In this document: positions 45,823-53,576 of the stretch, piece by piece
Layout of the letters: each line of letters starts with the position of its first letter
Position numbering within the stretch: position 1 is the first letter of the stretch
Assembly (NCBI GenBank): GCA_026393275.1
Contig: JAPLAM010000028.1
Span: 124,001-188,000, forward strand
Reading direction: 5' to 3'
Source of the DNA: Arthrobacter sp.
GTDB lineage: Bacteria > Actinomycetota > Actinomycetes > Actinomycetales > Micrococcaceae
Length of the DNA: 64,000 nt
Notes under the pieces: generated by a model
The model's input: the letters and a program-made list of their open reading frames with translations, nothing else
The model's database searches: none
What the model was told of the DNA's origin: nothing
Translations under genes and position numbers: made by a program

Positions 45823-47244
45823 ATGATTGTGACTACGCACCCCGATTTCAGCGCTCCCCGAATTGCAATTCTTGGCGGAGGGCCCGGCGGCTACGAAGCC
45901 GCCATGGTCGCCGCTTCCCTGGGGGCGCAGGTCACCATCGTCGAACGCGCCGGTCTCGGCGGGTCCGCGGTGCTGACCGACGTCGTGCCGTCCAAGACCC
46001 TGATCGCGACGGCGGACCTGATGACCCGCATGGCTGAGGCCGGCGAGCTGGGCGTCAAATTCGACGTGGACGGCGGCGACTGCGCCCCGACGATGCGCGC
46101 GGACCTTAAGCACATCAACGACCGGCTGCTGGGCCTGGCCCGGCAGCAGTCCGCCGACATCAGGCGGGGCCTGGAGAAGCAGGGTGTCCGCATTCTGATC
46201 GGCTCCGGGAAGATGCTGGACAGCCACACGATCGAGGTCCTGACCGTCGACGGCACCGAGACGATCGAAGCCGACGCGGTCCTGCTGGCGGTCGGCGCGC
46301 ACCCGCGCGAGCTGCCCACGGCCCGTCCGGACGGCGTGCGGATCCTGAACTGGGCCCAGATCTACAACCTGGACGAGCTCCCGGAGGAGCTGATCGTGGT
46401 GGGTTCCGGCGTCACCGGTGCCGAGTTTGCCTCCGCGTACAACGGCCTGGGCTCCAAGGTCACCCTTATTTCCAGCCGTGACCGGGTGCTGCCCGGCTCG
46501 GACACGGACGCGGCGGAGGTGCTGGAAGGCGTCTTCGAACGACGCGGCGTGAAGGTGCTGTCGAGGGCCCGGGCCCAGACCGTGGAACGCACGGACGACG
46601 GCGTCGTGGTCACCCTGGGCGACGGCTCCAAGGTCACCGGCAGCCACTGCCTGGTGGCCGTCGGCTCCATCCCGAACACCGCCGGGATCGGCCTGGAGGA
46701 GGCCGGCGTCGCGCTGACCGAGAGCGGCCACATCAAGGTCGATGGCGTCTCGCGCACCACCGCACCGAACATCTACGCCGCTGGCGACTGCACCGGCGTG
46801 CTGGCCCTCGCCTCGGTGGCCGCGATGCAGGGACGCATTGCGATCGCGCACTTCCTCGGCGACGGCGTCACCCCGCTCAAGCTGCACCAGGTGGCGTCGA
46901 ACATCTTCACCTCGCCCGAAATCGCCAATGTCGGCGTCTCCGAGGCCGAAATCGATTCCGGCAAGTACCAGGGCGACGTCATTAAGCTTTCGCTCAGCAG
47001 CAACGCACGGGCCAAGATGCGCAACCACAAGGACGGCTTCGTCAAGATCTTCGCGCGCAAGGGATCCGGCACCGTGATCGGCGGCGTCGTGGTGGGACCG
47101 AACGCCTCCGAGCTGATCTTCGCCATTTCCCTCGCGGTGACGCAGAAACTGCACGTCGACGACGTCGCCAGCACCTTCACCGTGTACCCGTCGCTGAGCG
47201 GCTCCATTTCCGAAGCGGCACGGCGCCTGCACGTCCACATGTAG
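45823..47244 (+). CDS. NAD(P)H-quinone dehydrogenase of LpdA (flavoprotein disulfide reductase-like) type
   Basis: A 473-aa cytoplasmic flavoprotein. IAILGGGPGGYEAAMVAASLG binds FAD. Where true lipoamide dehydrogenases have GGTCLNVGCIPSK, this protein reads GLGGSAVLTDVVPSKTLI, so both redox-active cysteines are absent. VVGSGVTGAEFASAY is the NAD site and NIYAAGDCTGVLALASVAAMQGRIA the second FAD motif. The pattern fits M. tuberculosis LpdA (Rv3303c), which reduces quinones rather than lipoamide. ATG 45823 is chosen because GGTGGA is 6 nt upstream; an extension to 45721 would run into punA. Confidence 0.9.
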   Translation: MIVTTHPDFSAPRIAILGGGPGGYEAAMVAASLGAQVTIVERAGLGGSAVLTDVVPSKTLIATADLMTRMAEAGELGVKFDVDGGDCAPTMRADLKHINDRLLGLARQQSADIRRGLEKQGVRILIGSGKMLDSHTIEVLTVDGTETIEADAVLLAVGAHPRELPTARPDGVRILNWAQIYNLDELPEELIVVGSGVTGAEFASAYNGLGSKVTLISSRDRVLPGSDTDAAEVLEGVFERRGVKVLSRARAQTVERTDDGVVVTLGDGSKVTGSHCLVAVGSIPNTAGIGLEEAGVALTESGHIKVDGVSRTTAPNIYAAGDCTGVLALASVAAMQGRIAIAHFLGDGVTPLKLHQVASNIFTSPEIANVGVSEAEIDSGKYQGDVIKLSLSSNARAKMRNHKDGFVKIFARKGSGTVIGGVVVGPNASELIFAISLAVTQKLHVDDVASTFTVYPSLSGSISEAARRLHVHM

Positions 47245-47273
47245 GCGTGCTTTAGCGACGTGCACAGGAATGA

Positions 47274-47310
47274 GAGCAACCAGCGGAAGTTTCCGCCGGT
47301 TGCTCCCTTT
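47274..47310. terminator. Terminator between convergent genes
   Basis: GAGCAACC/GGTTGCTC outer stem with CGGAA/TTCCG inner stem, followed on the plus strand by CCTTT and on the minus strand by TCATTCC. It serves the LpdA-like gene and perhaps the aldehyde dehydrogenase gene as well. Confidence 0.65.
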
Positions 47311-47334
47311 CCCGTTGTCCGCCTGTCCTTCCGG

Positions 47335-48792
47335 CTAGAACGGGTACGGCGCGATTTCCGGGCGCATGGTGAGCCACTGGAGTTCCGTGAAGGACTCGAT
47401 ATTGGCGTGGTGTCCGCCGATCCGTGAGCCGTTGCCGGAATTCTTCACCCCGCCGAAGGGCGAGTTCGCCTCGTCGGAGACCGTCTGTTCGTTGATGTGG
47501 ACCTTGCCGGAGTCCAGCCGGTCCGCGACGATCATGGCCATGCCGACGTCGCCCAGGATGCCGATGGAAAGACCGTATTCGTTGTCGTTCGCCAGCGCCA
47601 CGGCCTCATCAAGGGTGGAGAACTTCATCACCGGCGCCACCGGGCCAAAGATTTCGTCCTTCCAGGCCGGGCTGTCCTGCTGCAGATCCACCAGGACGGT
47701 GGGCTGGTAGAAGCGGCCGTCATGGGTTCCGCCGGCGGCCAGCCGGGCACCGCCCCTCACCGAGTCCTGGACGATCCCGTCCACCCGCTGCAGCTGCCGC
47801 TCGTCGATCAACGGCCCAAGCGCCACGGTGCCGCTCTTGGGATCTCCGACCGGAAGGTGGCCGGCCTTCTCGGCGAGGGCGGCGACGTAGTCCTCGTAAA
47901 TGTCCTCGTGCACGATGTGCCGACCGGCCGACATGCAGATCTGGCCCTGGTGCATGAACGATCCGAACGCCGCCGCGGAGGCCGCCTTGGCCAGGTCCGC
48001 GCCCGGCAGCACGATCAGCGCGTTGTTTCCGCCCAGCTCAAGGTGGGCGCGCTTGAGCAGCCGACCGGCTGTTTCGCCGACCTTCCGGCCGGCCGACGTC
48101 GACCCGGTAAACGCGATCACGCGGACTTCCGGGGCCTCGACGACGGCGGCACCGACGTCCGCGCCGCCCGGCAGCAGTGCGAGCAGCCCCGGCGGGAGCC
48201 CGGCCTCCTCGAAGATCCGCATCACCGTCACACCGCCGCAGACCGCGGTGCGCGGGTCCGGCTTGAGCAGCACCGCGTTGCCGAGGGCCAGGGCGGGGGC
48301 GACGGCGCGGATCGAGAGGATCAGCGGGAAGTTGAATGGCGCGATCACGGACACCACGCCCACCGGACGGCGGCGTGCGAAGGACCAGCGGTTCTCGTTC
48401 GAGGTCAGCACGTCGCCAGCCGGGAGCGCGGGCAGCGCCGAGGCGTCGTAGCACTCGTTGGCTGCGATGTGCGTTTCCAGGCCCGCCTTGGGCGGGATCC
48501 CGCCGGATTCGCGGACGATCCAGTCCTGGATTTCGGCGGCGTGTTCCTCCCAGAGCTGTCCCGCGCGGCGCAGTACTGCGGCCCGGTCCTCCGGGTTGCG
48601 GGCGGCCCACTCCTTTTGCGCCTTCGCGGCGGCCGAGGCAGCCTCGCGGACGTCCGCCACGGAGGCGACGCCGTAGCTGCCCAGCTGCTCGCCGGTAGCC
48701 GGTTCGATGCTGGCGCCGGTGCCGCCGCCGGCGGCGCGCCAGCCGTTGAGGTAGATCTTGCCGTCCCAGAGGGCGGGGTCGAGCAGGGACAT
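47335..48792 (-). CDS. Aldehyde dehydrogenase (benzaldehyde dehydrogenase-like)
   Basis: NAD(P)-dependent oxidation of an aldehyde to its acid. The 485-aa protein shows PFNFPLILSIRAVAPALALGN for cofactor binding, FTGSTSAGRKVGE, the catalytic glutamate in HLELGGNNALIV, and the catalytic cysteine in HQGQICMSAGRHIV. NSGNGSRIGGHHANIESFTELQWLT resembles the C-terminus of benzaldehyde and vanillin dehydrogenases. ATG 48792 is preferred to 48828 because AAAGGA precedes it. It is a single-gene unit facing the HemG-like gene. The natural substrate is unknown. Confidence 0.9.
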   Translation of the reverse strand: MSLLDPALWDGKIYLNGWRAAGGGTGASIEPATGEQLGSYGVASVADVREAASAAAKAQKEWAARNPEDRAAVLRRAGQLWEEHAAEIQDWIVRESGGIPPKAGLETHIAANECYDASALPALPAGDVLTSNENRWSFARRRPVGVVSVIAPFNFPLILSIRAVAPALALGNAVLLKPDPRTAVCGGVTVMRIFEEAGLPPGLLALLPGGADVGAAVVEAPEVRVIAFTGSTSAGRKVGETAGRLLKRAHLELGGNNALIVLPGADLAKAASAAAFGSFMHQGQICMSAGRHIVHEDIYEDYVAALAEKAGHLPVGDPKSGTVALGPLIDERQLQRVDGIVQDSVRGGARLAAGGTHDGRFYQPTVLVDLQQDSPAWKDEIFGPVAPVMKFSTLDEAVALANDNEYGLSIGILGDVGMAMIVADRLDSGKVHINEQTVSDEANSPFGGVKNSGNGSRIGGHHANIESFTELQWLTMRPEIAPYPF

Positions 48793-48982
48793 ATTGTGTC
48801 CTTTCGTGGCGGAATTATTGGGCGTCACCCGGCCCGTGGAAGGCGAACGGGCCGGTCCCGTCCATCAGATGCTGTGCCGCCGTCGCCGTCAAGACCCCTG
48901 CCCGGGGATGTGCGGCCGTGGCCGCCAGCCGCCGGGGCCTTGGACCCTTCCCGTCCGGGCTCACGCGGGCGCACAGTGGACC

Positions 48983-49522
48983 ATGCCCAGCATCTATATC
49001 CTGTTCGGGACCGTCGAGGGACAGACTGCCCGGATCGCCGACTATATTGCCGACGTCGTTCGCGAGCATGGTTTTCAGGCCCGGACGGCTGATCTCAAGA
49101 GCTTCGGCAATGCCCTCCCGGATGAGTGCGACGGCGTCATCGTCGGCGCCTCGGTCCACATGGGCAAACACGAGGGGTACGTCACCGACTTCGTCCGCGC
49201 GAACAAGGCGGCGCTCGAACGCCTGCCGTCCGCGCTGTTCTCCGTCAGCCTTGCCGTGCACGGGGACGAGGCCAACGCGGAGGACTATGTGGAGAAGTTC
49301 GAGCAGGAGACCGGCTGGCGGCCGGCCCACGTCGGCTTGTTCGGCGGGGCGCTGCCCTACACGCAGTACGGCTTCTTCAAGCGGCACATGATGAAGAAAA
49401 TTGTCAGCAGCAAGGGCTCCCCGGACACGGACATGTCCCGCGACTACGTTTACACCGAGTGGGACGGCGTCCGGCGCTTCGCCGAGGATTTCCTGGCGGG
49501 GCGGTTTGCTGCCCCGGACTAG
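48983..49522 (+). CDS. Flavodoxin-domain protein, HemG-like
   Basis: A 179-aa FMN protein. IYILFGTVEGQTARIADYIAD is the FMN phosphate-binding loop. VIVGASVHMGKHEGYVTDFVRANKAALERLPSALFSVSLAV closely follows menaquinone-dependent protoporphyrinogen IX oxidase (HemG), and LFGGALPYTQYGFFKRHMMKKIV fits the C-terminal half. It would oxidise protoporphyrinogen IX or act as another flavodoxin. The frame is open upstream to 48758, but the family start MPSIYILFGT is at 48983 with GTGGA just before it. Confidence 0.85.
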   Translation: MPSIYILFGTVEGQTARIADYIADVVREHGFQARTADLKSFGNALPDECDGVIVGASVHMGKHEGYVTDFVRANKAALERLPSALFSVSLAVHGDEANAEDYVEKFEQETGWRPAHVGLFGGALPYTQYGFFKRHMMKKIVSSKGSPDTDMSRDYVYTEWDGVRRFAEDFLAGRFAAPD

Positions 49523-49595
49523 GCAGGGCGCAGGTTCACCCCTACCGATCCAGGATTGGTCAAATCCGTCTCACTATTGGGTCACACGCCGTCAT

Positions 49596-49637
49596 TTGGG
49601 GTGCCCAAGGACGGGGCGGTCTTGCTATCGTCGCAAG
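49596..49637. promoter_or_regulatory. Two inverted repeats upstream of the ABC transporter operon
   Basis: TTGGG-GTG-CCCAA (49596-49608) and CTTGC-N7-GCAAG (49621-49637), with TAGAAT at 49638-49643 as a possible -10. They may be operator sites. The regulator is unknown. Confidence 0.35.
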
Positions 49638-49698
49638 TAGAATGCCGCCAAGCGGCGAAGCTGTCGAGCCCCGTCCGGCTCCTCTATGAAGGACCATC

Positions 49699-50520
49699 AT
49701 GAAGCGCACACGACTTTCCGTCATCGGCCTTATCGCAGCGGCAGGACTGGCCCTCGCCGGATGCGGGTCGGCGTCCACGAGCCCGTCCGGCTCCGCACCG
49801 GCGGGCGGCGCGGACACCTCTTTGAGCGACGTCAAGAGTGCCGGCGTGCTCAAGGTCGGCACGGAGGGCACCTACAAGCCCTTCTCCTTCCACGCCAACG
49901 GCAGCGGGGAACTGACGGGATACGACGTGGAAATCATCACCGCCGTCGCCGGCAAGCTGGGCGTCAAACCGACCTTCCAGGAAACGCAGTTCGACGCCAT
50001 CTTTGCCGGCCTCGAAGCGAAGCGGTTCGACGTCGTCGCCAACCAGGTTTCGATCACGGACGAACGCAAGGCGAAATACGATTTCTCCACCCCCTACACG
50101 GTGAGCACGGGCGTCATTGTCACCAAGTCGGACAACGCCGGCATCAACTCCTTTGACGACCTCAAGGGCAAGACCACGGCGCAATCGCTGACGAGCAACT
50201 GGTACAAGCTGGCCCAGCAGAGCGGAGCCAACGTGCAGGCGGTCGAGGGCTGGGCGCAGGCGGTCACGCTGCTCAAGCAGGGCCGCGTCGATGCCACCAT
50301 CAACGACAAACTGACCTACCTGGACCAGCAAAAGCAGGCTAAGGACGACAGCATCAAGATTGCCGCGGAGACCACCGACAAGTCGCTGAGTGCCTTCGCG
50401 TTCCGCAAGGGCTCCACCAGCCTCACCGACGCTGTCAATAAGGCCCTGACCGAACTGCAGGCCGACGGAACCCTGACGAAAATTTCGCAAAAGTACTTTG
50501 ACGCCGACGTCACCAAGTAG
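49699..50520 (+). CDS. Polar amino acid (cystine-type) ABC transporter substrate-binding lipoprotein
   Basis: A 273-aa family 3 solute-binding protein held outside the membrane by a lipid. The lipobox LALAGCGS is followed by a Ser/Pro/Ala linker, then LKVGTEGTYKPFSFHANGSGELTGYDVEII, TQFDAIFAGLEAKRFDVVANQVSITDERK and GWAQAVTLLKQGRVDATIND. These fit TcyA/FliY-like cystine binders better than glutamine binders. AAGGA lies 6 nt before ATG. The permease and ATPase follow, forming a three-gene operon. Confidence 0.9.
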   Translation: MKRTRLSVIGLIAAAGLALAGCGSASTSPSGSAPAGGADTSLSDVKSAGVLKVGTEGTYKPFSFHANGSGELTGYDVEIITAVAGKLGVKPTFQETQFDAIFAGLEAKRFDVVANQVSITDERKAKYDFSTPYTVSTGVIVTKSDNAGINSFDDLKGKTTAQSLTSNWYKLAQQSGANVQAVEGWAQAVTLLKQGRVDATINDKLTYLDQQKQAKDDSIKIAAETTDKSLSAFAFRKGSTSLTDAVNKALTELQADGTLTKISQKYFDADVTK

Positions 50521-50556
50521 CGGGATGGTTACCGTCGACGAACGCCGCGCCCGGTC

Positions 50557-51222
50557 ATGACGGCCAACTGGGAGCTTGTCTGGAGCTCGCTCGGACCGAT
50601 CCTGATGGGTGCCGTTACCGGCACTATCCCGGTGGCGCTGGCCTCGTTCGGGCTTGGGCTGCTGCTGGCCCTCGTGGTCGCCCTGATGCGGCTGAGCCGG
50701 AATCCGGTCCTCTCCGGAATCGCGAGGATCTACATTTCGGTGATCCGCGGTACGCCCCTGCTGGTTCAGTTGTTTGTCATCTTCTACGGGCTGCCCTCCG
50801 TCGGCATCACCATCAGCCCCTGGCCGAGTGCAATCATCGCCTTCTCGCTGAACGTGGGCGGCTACGCCGCGGAGGTCATCCGGGCGGCCATCCTGTCGGT
50901 TCCGAAGGGCCAGTGGGAGGCCGGACACACCATCGGCATGTCCCGGCGCCAGTCCCTGGTGCGGATCATCCTGCCGCAGGCCGCCCGCGTCTCCGTCCCG
51001 CCGCTGTCCAACACCTTCATCAGCCTGGTCAAGGACACGTCCCTGGCCTCGCTGATCCTCGTGACCGAGCTGTTCCGGCAGGCACAGCAGGTGGCGGCCT
51101 TCAGCCAGGAGTTCATGCTGCTGTATCTGGAGGCGGCCGTCATCTACTGGATCATCTGCCTGGCCCTCGCCGGCGGACAGTCCGTCCTCGAGAAGAGATT
51201 GGACCGCTATGTCGCCCACTGA
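50557..51222 (+). CDS. Polar amino acid ABC transporter permease
   Basis: A 221-aa inner-membrane permease of the His/Glu/Gln/Arg/opine family with about five helices. Visible features are TIPVALASFGLGLLLALVVALMRLS, IRGTPLLVQLFVIFYGLP, and the EAA coupling loop GQWEAGHTIGMSRRQSLVRIILPQAARVSVPPLSN. It follows the binding-protein gene by 36 bp and its end overlaps the ATPase gene by 14 bp, so the three proteins form one importer, probably for cystine. Confidence 0.92.
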   Translation: MTANWELVWSSLGPILMGAVTGTIPVALASFGLGLLLALVVALMRLSRNPVLSGIARIYISVIRGTPLLVQLFVIFYGLPSVGITISPWPSAIIAFSLNVGGYAAEVIRAAILSVPKGQWEAGHTIGMSRRQSLVRIILPQAARVSVPPLSNTFISLVKDTSLASLILVTELFRQAQQVAAFSQEFMLLYLEAAVIYWIICLALAGGQSVLEKRLDRYVAH

Positions 51223-51994
51223 ATCCGATCTCCCGGGCACCGCCCCGCTGCTGACCGTCCGCGGACTGCGCAAGGCCTTCGGCCGGCACGAAGTGTTGAA
51301 ATCCATTGACATCGACGTCCGCCGGGGCGAAGTGGTCACCTTAATCGGGCCCTCAGGCTCAGGCAAGACGACGGTCCTGCGGTGCCTCAACGGACTCGAA
51401 GTTCCCGACGCCGGCGTCGTCGAGTTCGGCGGCGAGCTGACGGTCGACTTTTCCGCCCAGGCGTCGAAGAAACAGCTGTCCGCCTTGCGGGACCGCAGCG
51501 CCATGGTGTTCCAGCACTACAATCTCTTCCCGCACAAGACCGCCCTGGAAAACATCATCGAGGGTCCGGTCCAGGTGCAGAAGCGGCCCAAGGCAGAGGC
51601 TGTCCAGGACGCCAGGGAGCTGCTGGCCCGCGTCGGACTCGCGGACAAGGAGAACAGCTACCCGTTCGAGCTCTCCGGCGGCCAGCAGCAGCGCGTCGGG
51701 ATTGTCCGCGCGCTGGCCCTGCGCCCGCAACTGCTGCTTTTCGATGAGCCGACGTCGGCGTTGGACCCGGAACTGGTTGGCGAGGTCCTGACGGTGATCA
51801 AGGAACTGGCGGACGAAGGCTGGACCATGGTGGTGGTCACCCATGAACTGGCGTTTGCTCGCGAGGTCGCCAATGAAGTCATCTTCATGGACGGCGGAGT
51901 CGTCGTGGAACGCGGCCACCCGGACACCGTGCTCCGCGACCCGCGTGAGGAACGCACCCGCCAGTTCGTGGACCGGCTGCTGAATCCTTTCTAG
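51209..51994 (+). CDS. Polar amino acid ABC transporter ATP-binding protein
   Basis: A 261-aa ATPase that powers the importer. Walker A is GPSGSGKTTVLRC, the Q-loop VFQHYNLFPHKTALENI is typical of amino acid importers, the ABC signature is LSGGQQQRVGI, Walker B is LLLFDEPTSALDPELV, and the switch His is in VVVTHELAFA. ATG 51209 lies inside the permease gene end. The last ~110 bp overlap the 3' extension of the convergent nasB frame. Confidence 0.95.
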   Translation: MSPTESDLPGTAPLLTVRGLRKAFGRHEVLKSIDIDVRRGEVVTLIGPSGSGKTTVLRCLNGLEVPDAGVVEFGGELTVDFSAQASKKQLSALRDRSAMVFQHYNLFPHKTALENIIEGPVQVQKRPKAEAVQDARELLARVGLADKENSYPFELSGGQQQRVGIVRALALRPQLLLFDEPTSALDPELVGEVLTVIKELADEGWTMVVVTHELAFAREVANEVIFMDGGVVVERGHPDTVLRDPREERTRQFVDRLLNPF

Positions 51995-53576
51995 GCAACC
52001 GGCTTAAGCAACCCGGCCGGTACGCCACCGCCACCTGGTAGTGCTTCTCGATGAGTGCCTTGATGTCGTCGTGGCAGCCGCCGCAGCCGGTTCCGGCGCG
52101 GGTGGAGGCCGAGACCTCGGCCACCGTCCCGCACCCGCCGGATGCCGCCGCGGCAATGGCTGTCCCGCTCACCCCGGCGCAGCGGCACACGGTGCGTTCC
52201 GGATCGGCCGCAGCCACCACCGCCTGGTCCGGTCCGTCCAGACGGAGCAGCAGTGACCGGTCGGCCGGGAGCTCGTCGCCGCGCTCGAAGAGCTGCACCA
52301 GCTCGGCCGCGGCGCGTGGCATCCCGACGGCCACGAGGCCTTCAAGCACTCCGGCCCGGGTGATCATCTTGACGTAGCGGCCATGCTCGGGGTCGGCCCA
52401 CTGGGCAACCTGCCGCGGTGCCCGGCCGTTCACAGCTCCGGCGGTCAGGGCTTCCACGTCCCAGGGATCGGCGGCCACGTCGCCGGCGGCGGCCAGGTTC
52501 ATGCCACGGGCCTTGAGCACGATCACGCCCGGCCGTTCCGCCGGAAGCGCAGGCAAAGCCTCGGCCTCCGCCTCGGCGCCGGACGCCAGCAGGGTCAGGT
52601 AGTCGCCAAGCCATTCGGCCTGCCGCCAGCCCGGACCGACCAGCCCGGACGGCCCGCGCGCGGTCCGGCACTCCGCGCACTCCGGGTCGGGGCAGCGGAC
52701 CTCGGCGCAGTCGCCGATCGCAAAAATGTGGGGCTCGTGGTGGGCGCGGAGCTTGTGGTCCACCAGGATCCCGGCGCCGATCGAGAGTCCGCAGCCTTCG
52801 GCCAGTTCGGTCCGCGGACGGACACCGCAGGAGAGCACGAGCAGCTCGCCGTCGATCGCCGAGCCGTCATCGAGCAGCAGGGCGGAGAAGCCGCCGTCGG
52901 GCGCGTGGTGCTCCACGCCGACCGAGCGGGCGTTGCCGGCCACCCGCACCCCGCAGGTCCGCAAGGACGCTGCGAGCACGGCGCCGCCGCCGCGGTCGAT
53001 GTTCCGGGCCAGGGGATGCGGGCCGTTGTGCACCACGGTCACGGTGGCGCCTTCCTCGGCCGCGGCGAGGGCCGTCTCCAGGCCCAGCACACCACCGCCC
53101 AGGACCACGACCCGCTTGCCGCCCGCCACCGCGGAGCGGAGCACGGACGCGTCGCGGAGATCCCGCAGCGCGGTCACGCCCGGCGGCAGGACGGGGGCTG
53201 CCGGGTCCGGGTTGAGCCCGGTGAGGTTCGGGATGACGGGCCGGGACCCGGTGGCGAAGACCAGCCGGTCATAACCCGGGGTGGTTCCGTCGGTGAGCAC
53301 AACCTGCTGGCGGGCGCGGTCCACGCGCCGGACCCGGACGCCCAGCCGGACGTCGACGCCGTCGGCCACCAACGCCGCCGCGTCCGCGAGGGCCAGGGCT
53401 GCCTGCGTGGTCCGGCCGACGCCGAGATCGGCCACCAGGACGCGGTTATACGCGGCCTCGGACTCTTCACCGATCACGGTCAGGTGCGCGATGCCGCCGC
53501 GCACGGCAGGCAGCAGCGCGTCGATCAGCCTCGCGGCGACCGGCCCGAAGCCCACCACCACAATCCGCTCCGTCAT
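51885..53576 (-). CDS. nasB: Assimilatory nitrate reductase electron-transfer flavoprotein (NasB-like)
   Basis: FAD/NAD(P)H reductase passing electrons to the nitrate reductase encoded upstream. The 563-aa frame has IVVVGFGPVAARLIDALL, YDRLVFATGSRPVIP, VVVLGGGVLGLETALAA, PHIFAIGDCAEV and a C-terminal BFD-type [2Fe-2S] domain (CRCAGVSG, GCGTV, AGTGCGGCHDDIKALIEKHY). The last ~37 residues run antisense through the ABC ATPase gene and are Arg/Gly/Pro-rich with no family character. In a neighbouring frame a stop occurs at 51991, so a small frameshift or a run-on is possible. ATG 53576 overlaps the nasC stop by 4 bp. Confidence 0.85.
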   Translation of the reverse strand: MTERIVVVGFGPVAARLIDALLPAVRGGIAHLTVIGEESEAAYNRVLVADLGVGRTTQAALALADAAALVADGVDVRLGVRVRRVDRARQQVVLTDGTTPGYDRLVFATGSRPVIPNLTGLNPDPAAPVLPPGVTALRDLRDASVLRSAVAGGKRVVVLGGGVLGLETALAAAEEGATVTVVHNGPHPLARNIDRGGGAVLAASLRTCGVRVAGNARSVGVEHHAPDGGFSALLLDDGSAIDGELLVLSCGVRPRTELAEGCGLSIGAGILVDHKLRAHHEPHIFAIGDCAEVRCPDPECAECRTARGPSGLVGPGWRQAEWLGDYLTLLASGAEAEAEALPALPAERPGVIVLKARGMNLAAAGDVAADPWDVEALTAGAVNGRAPRQVAQWADPEHGRYVKMITRAGVLEGLVAVGMPRAAAELVQLFERGDELPADRSLLLRLDGPDQAVVAAADPERTVCRCAGVSGTAIAAAASGGCGTVAEVSASTRAGTGCGGCHDDIKALIEKHYQVAVAYRPGCLSRLPRKDSAAGPRTGGCVPHAGRGARCPGGRVPRRLRRP

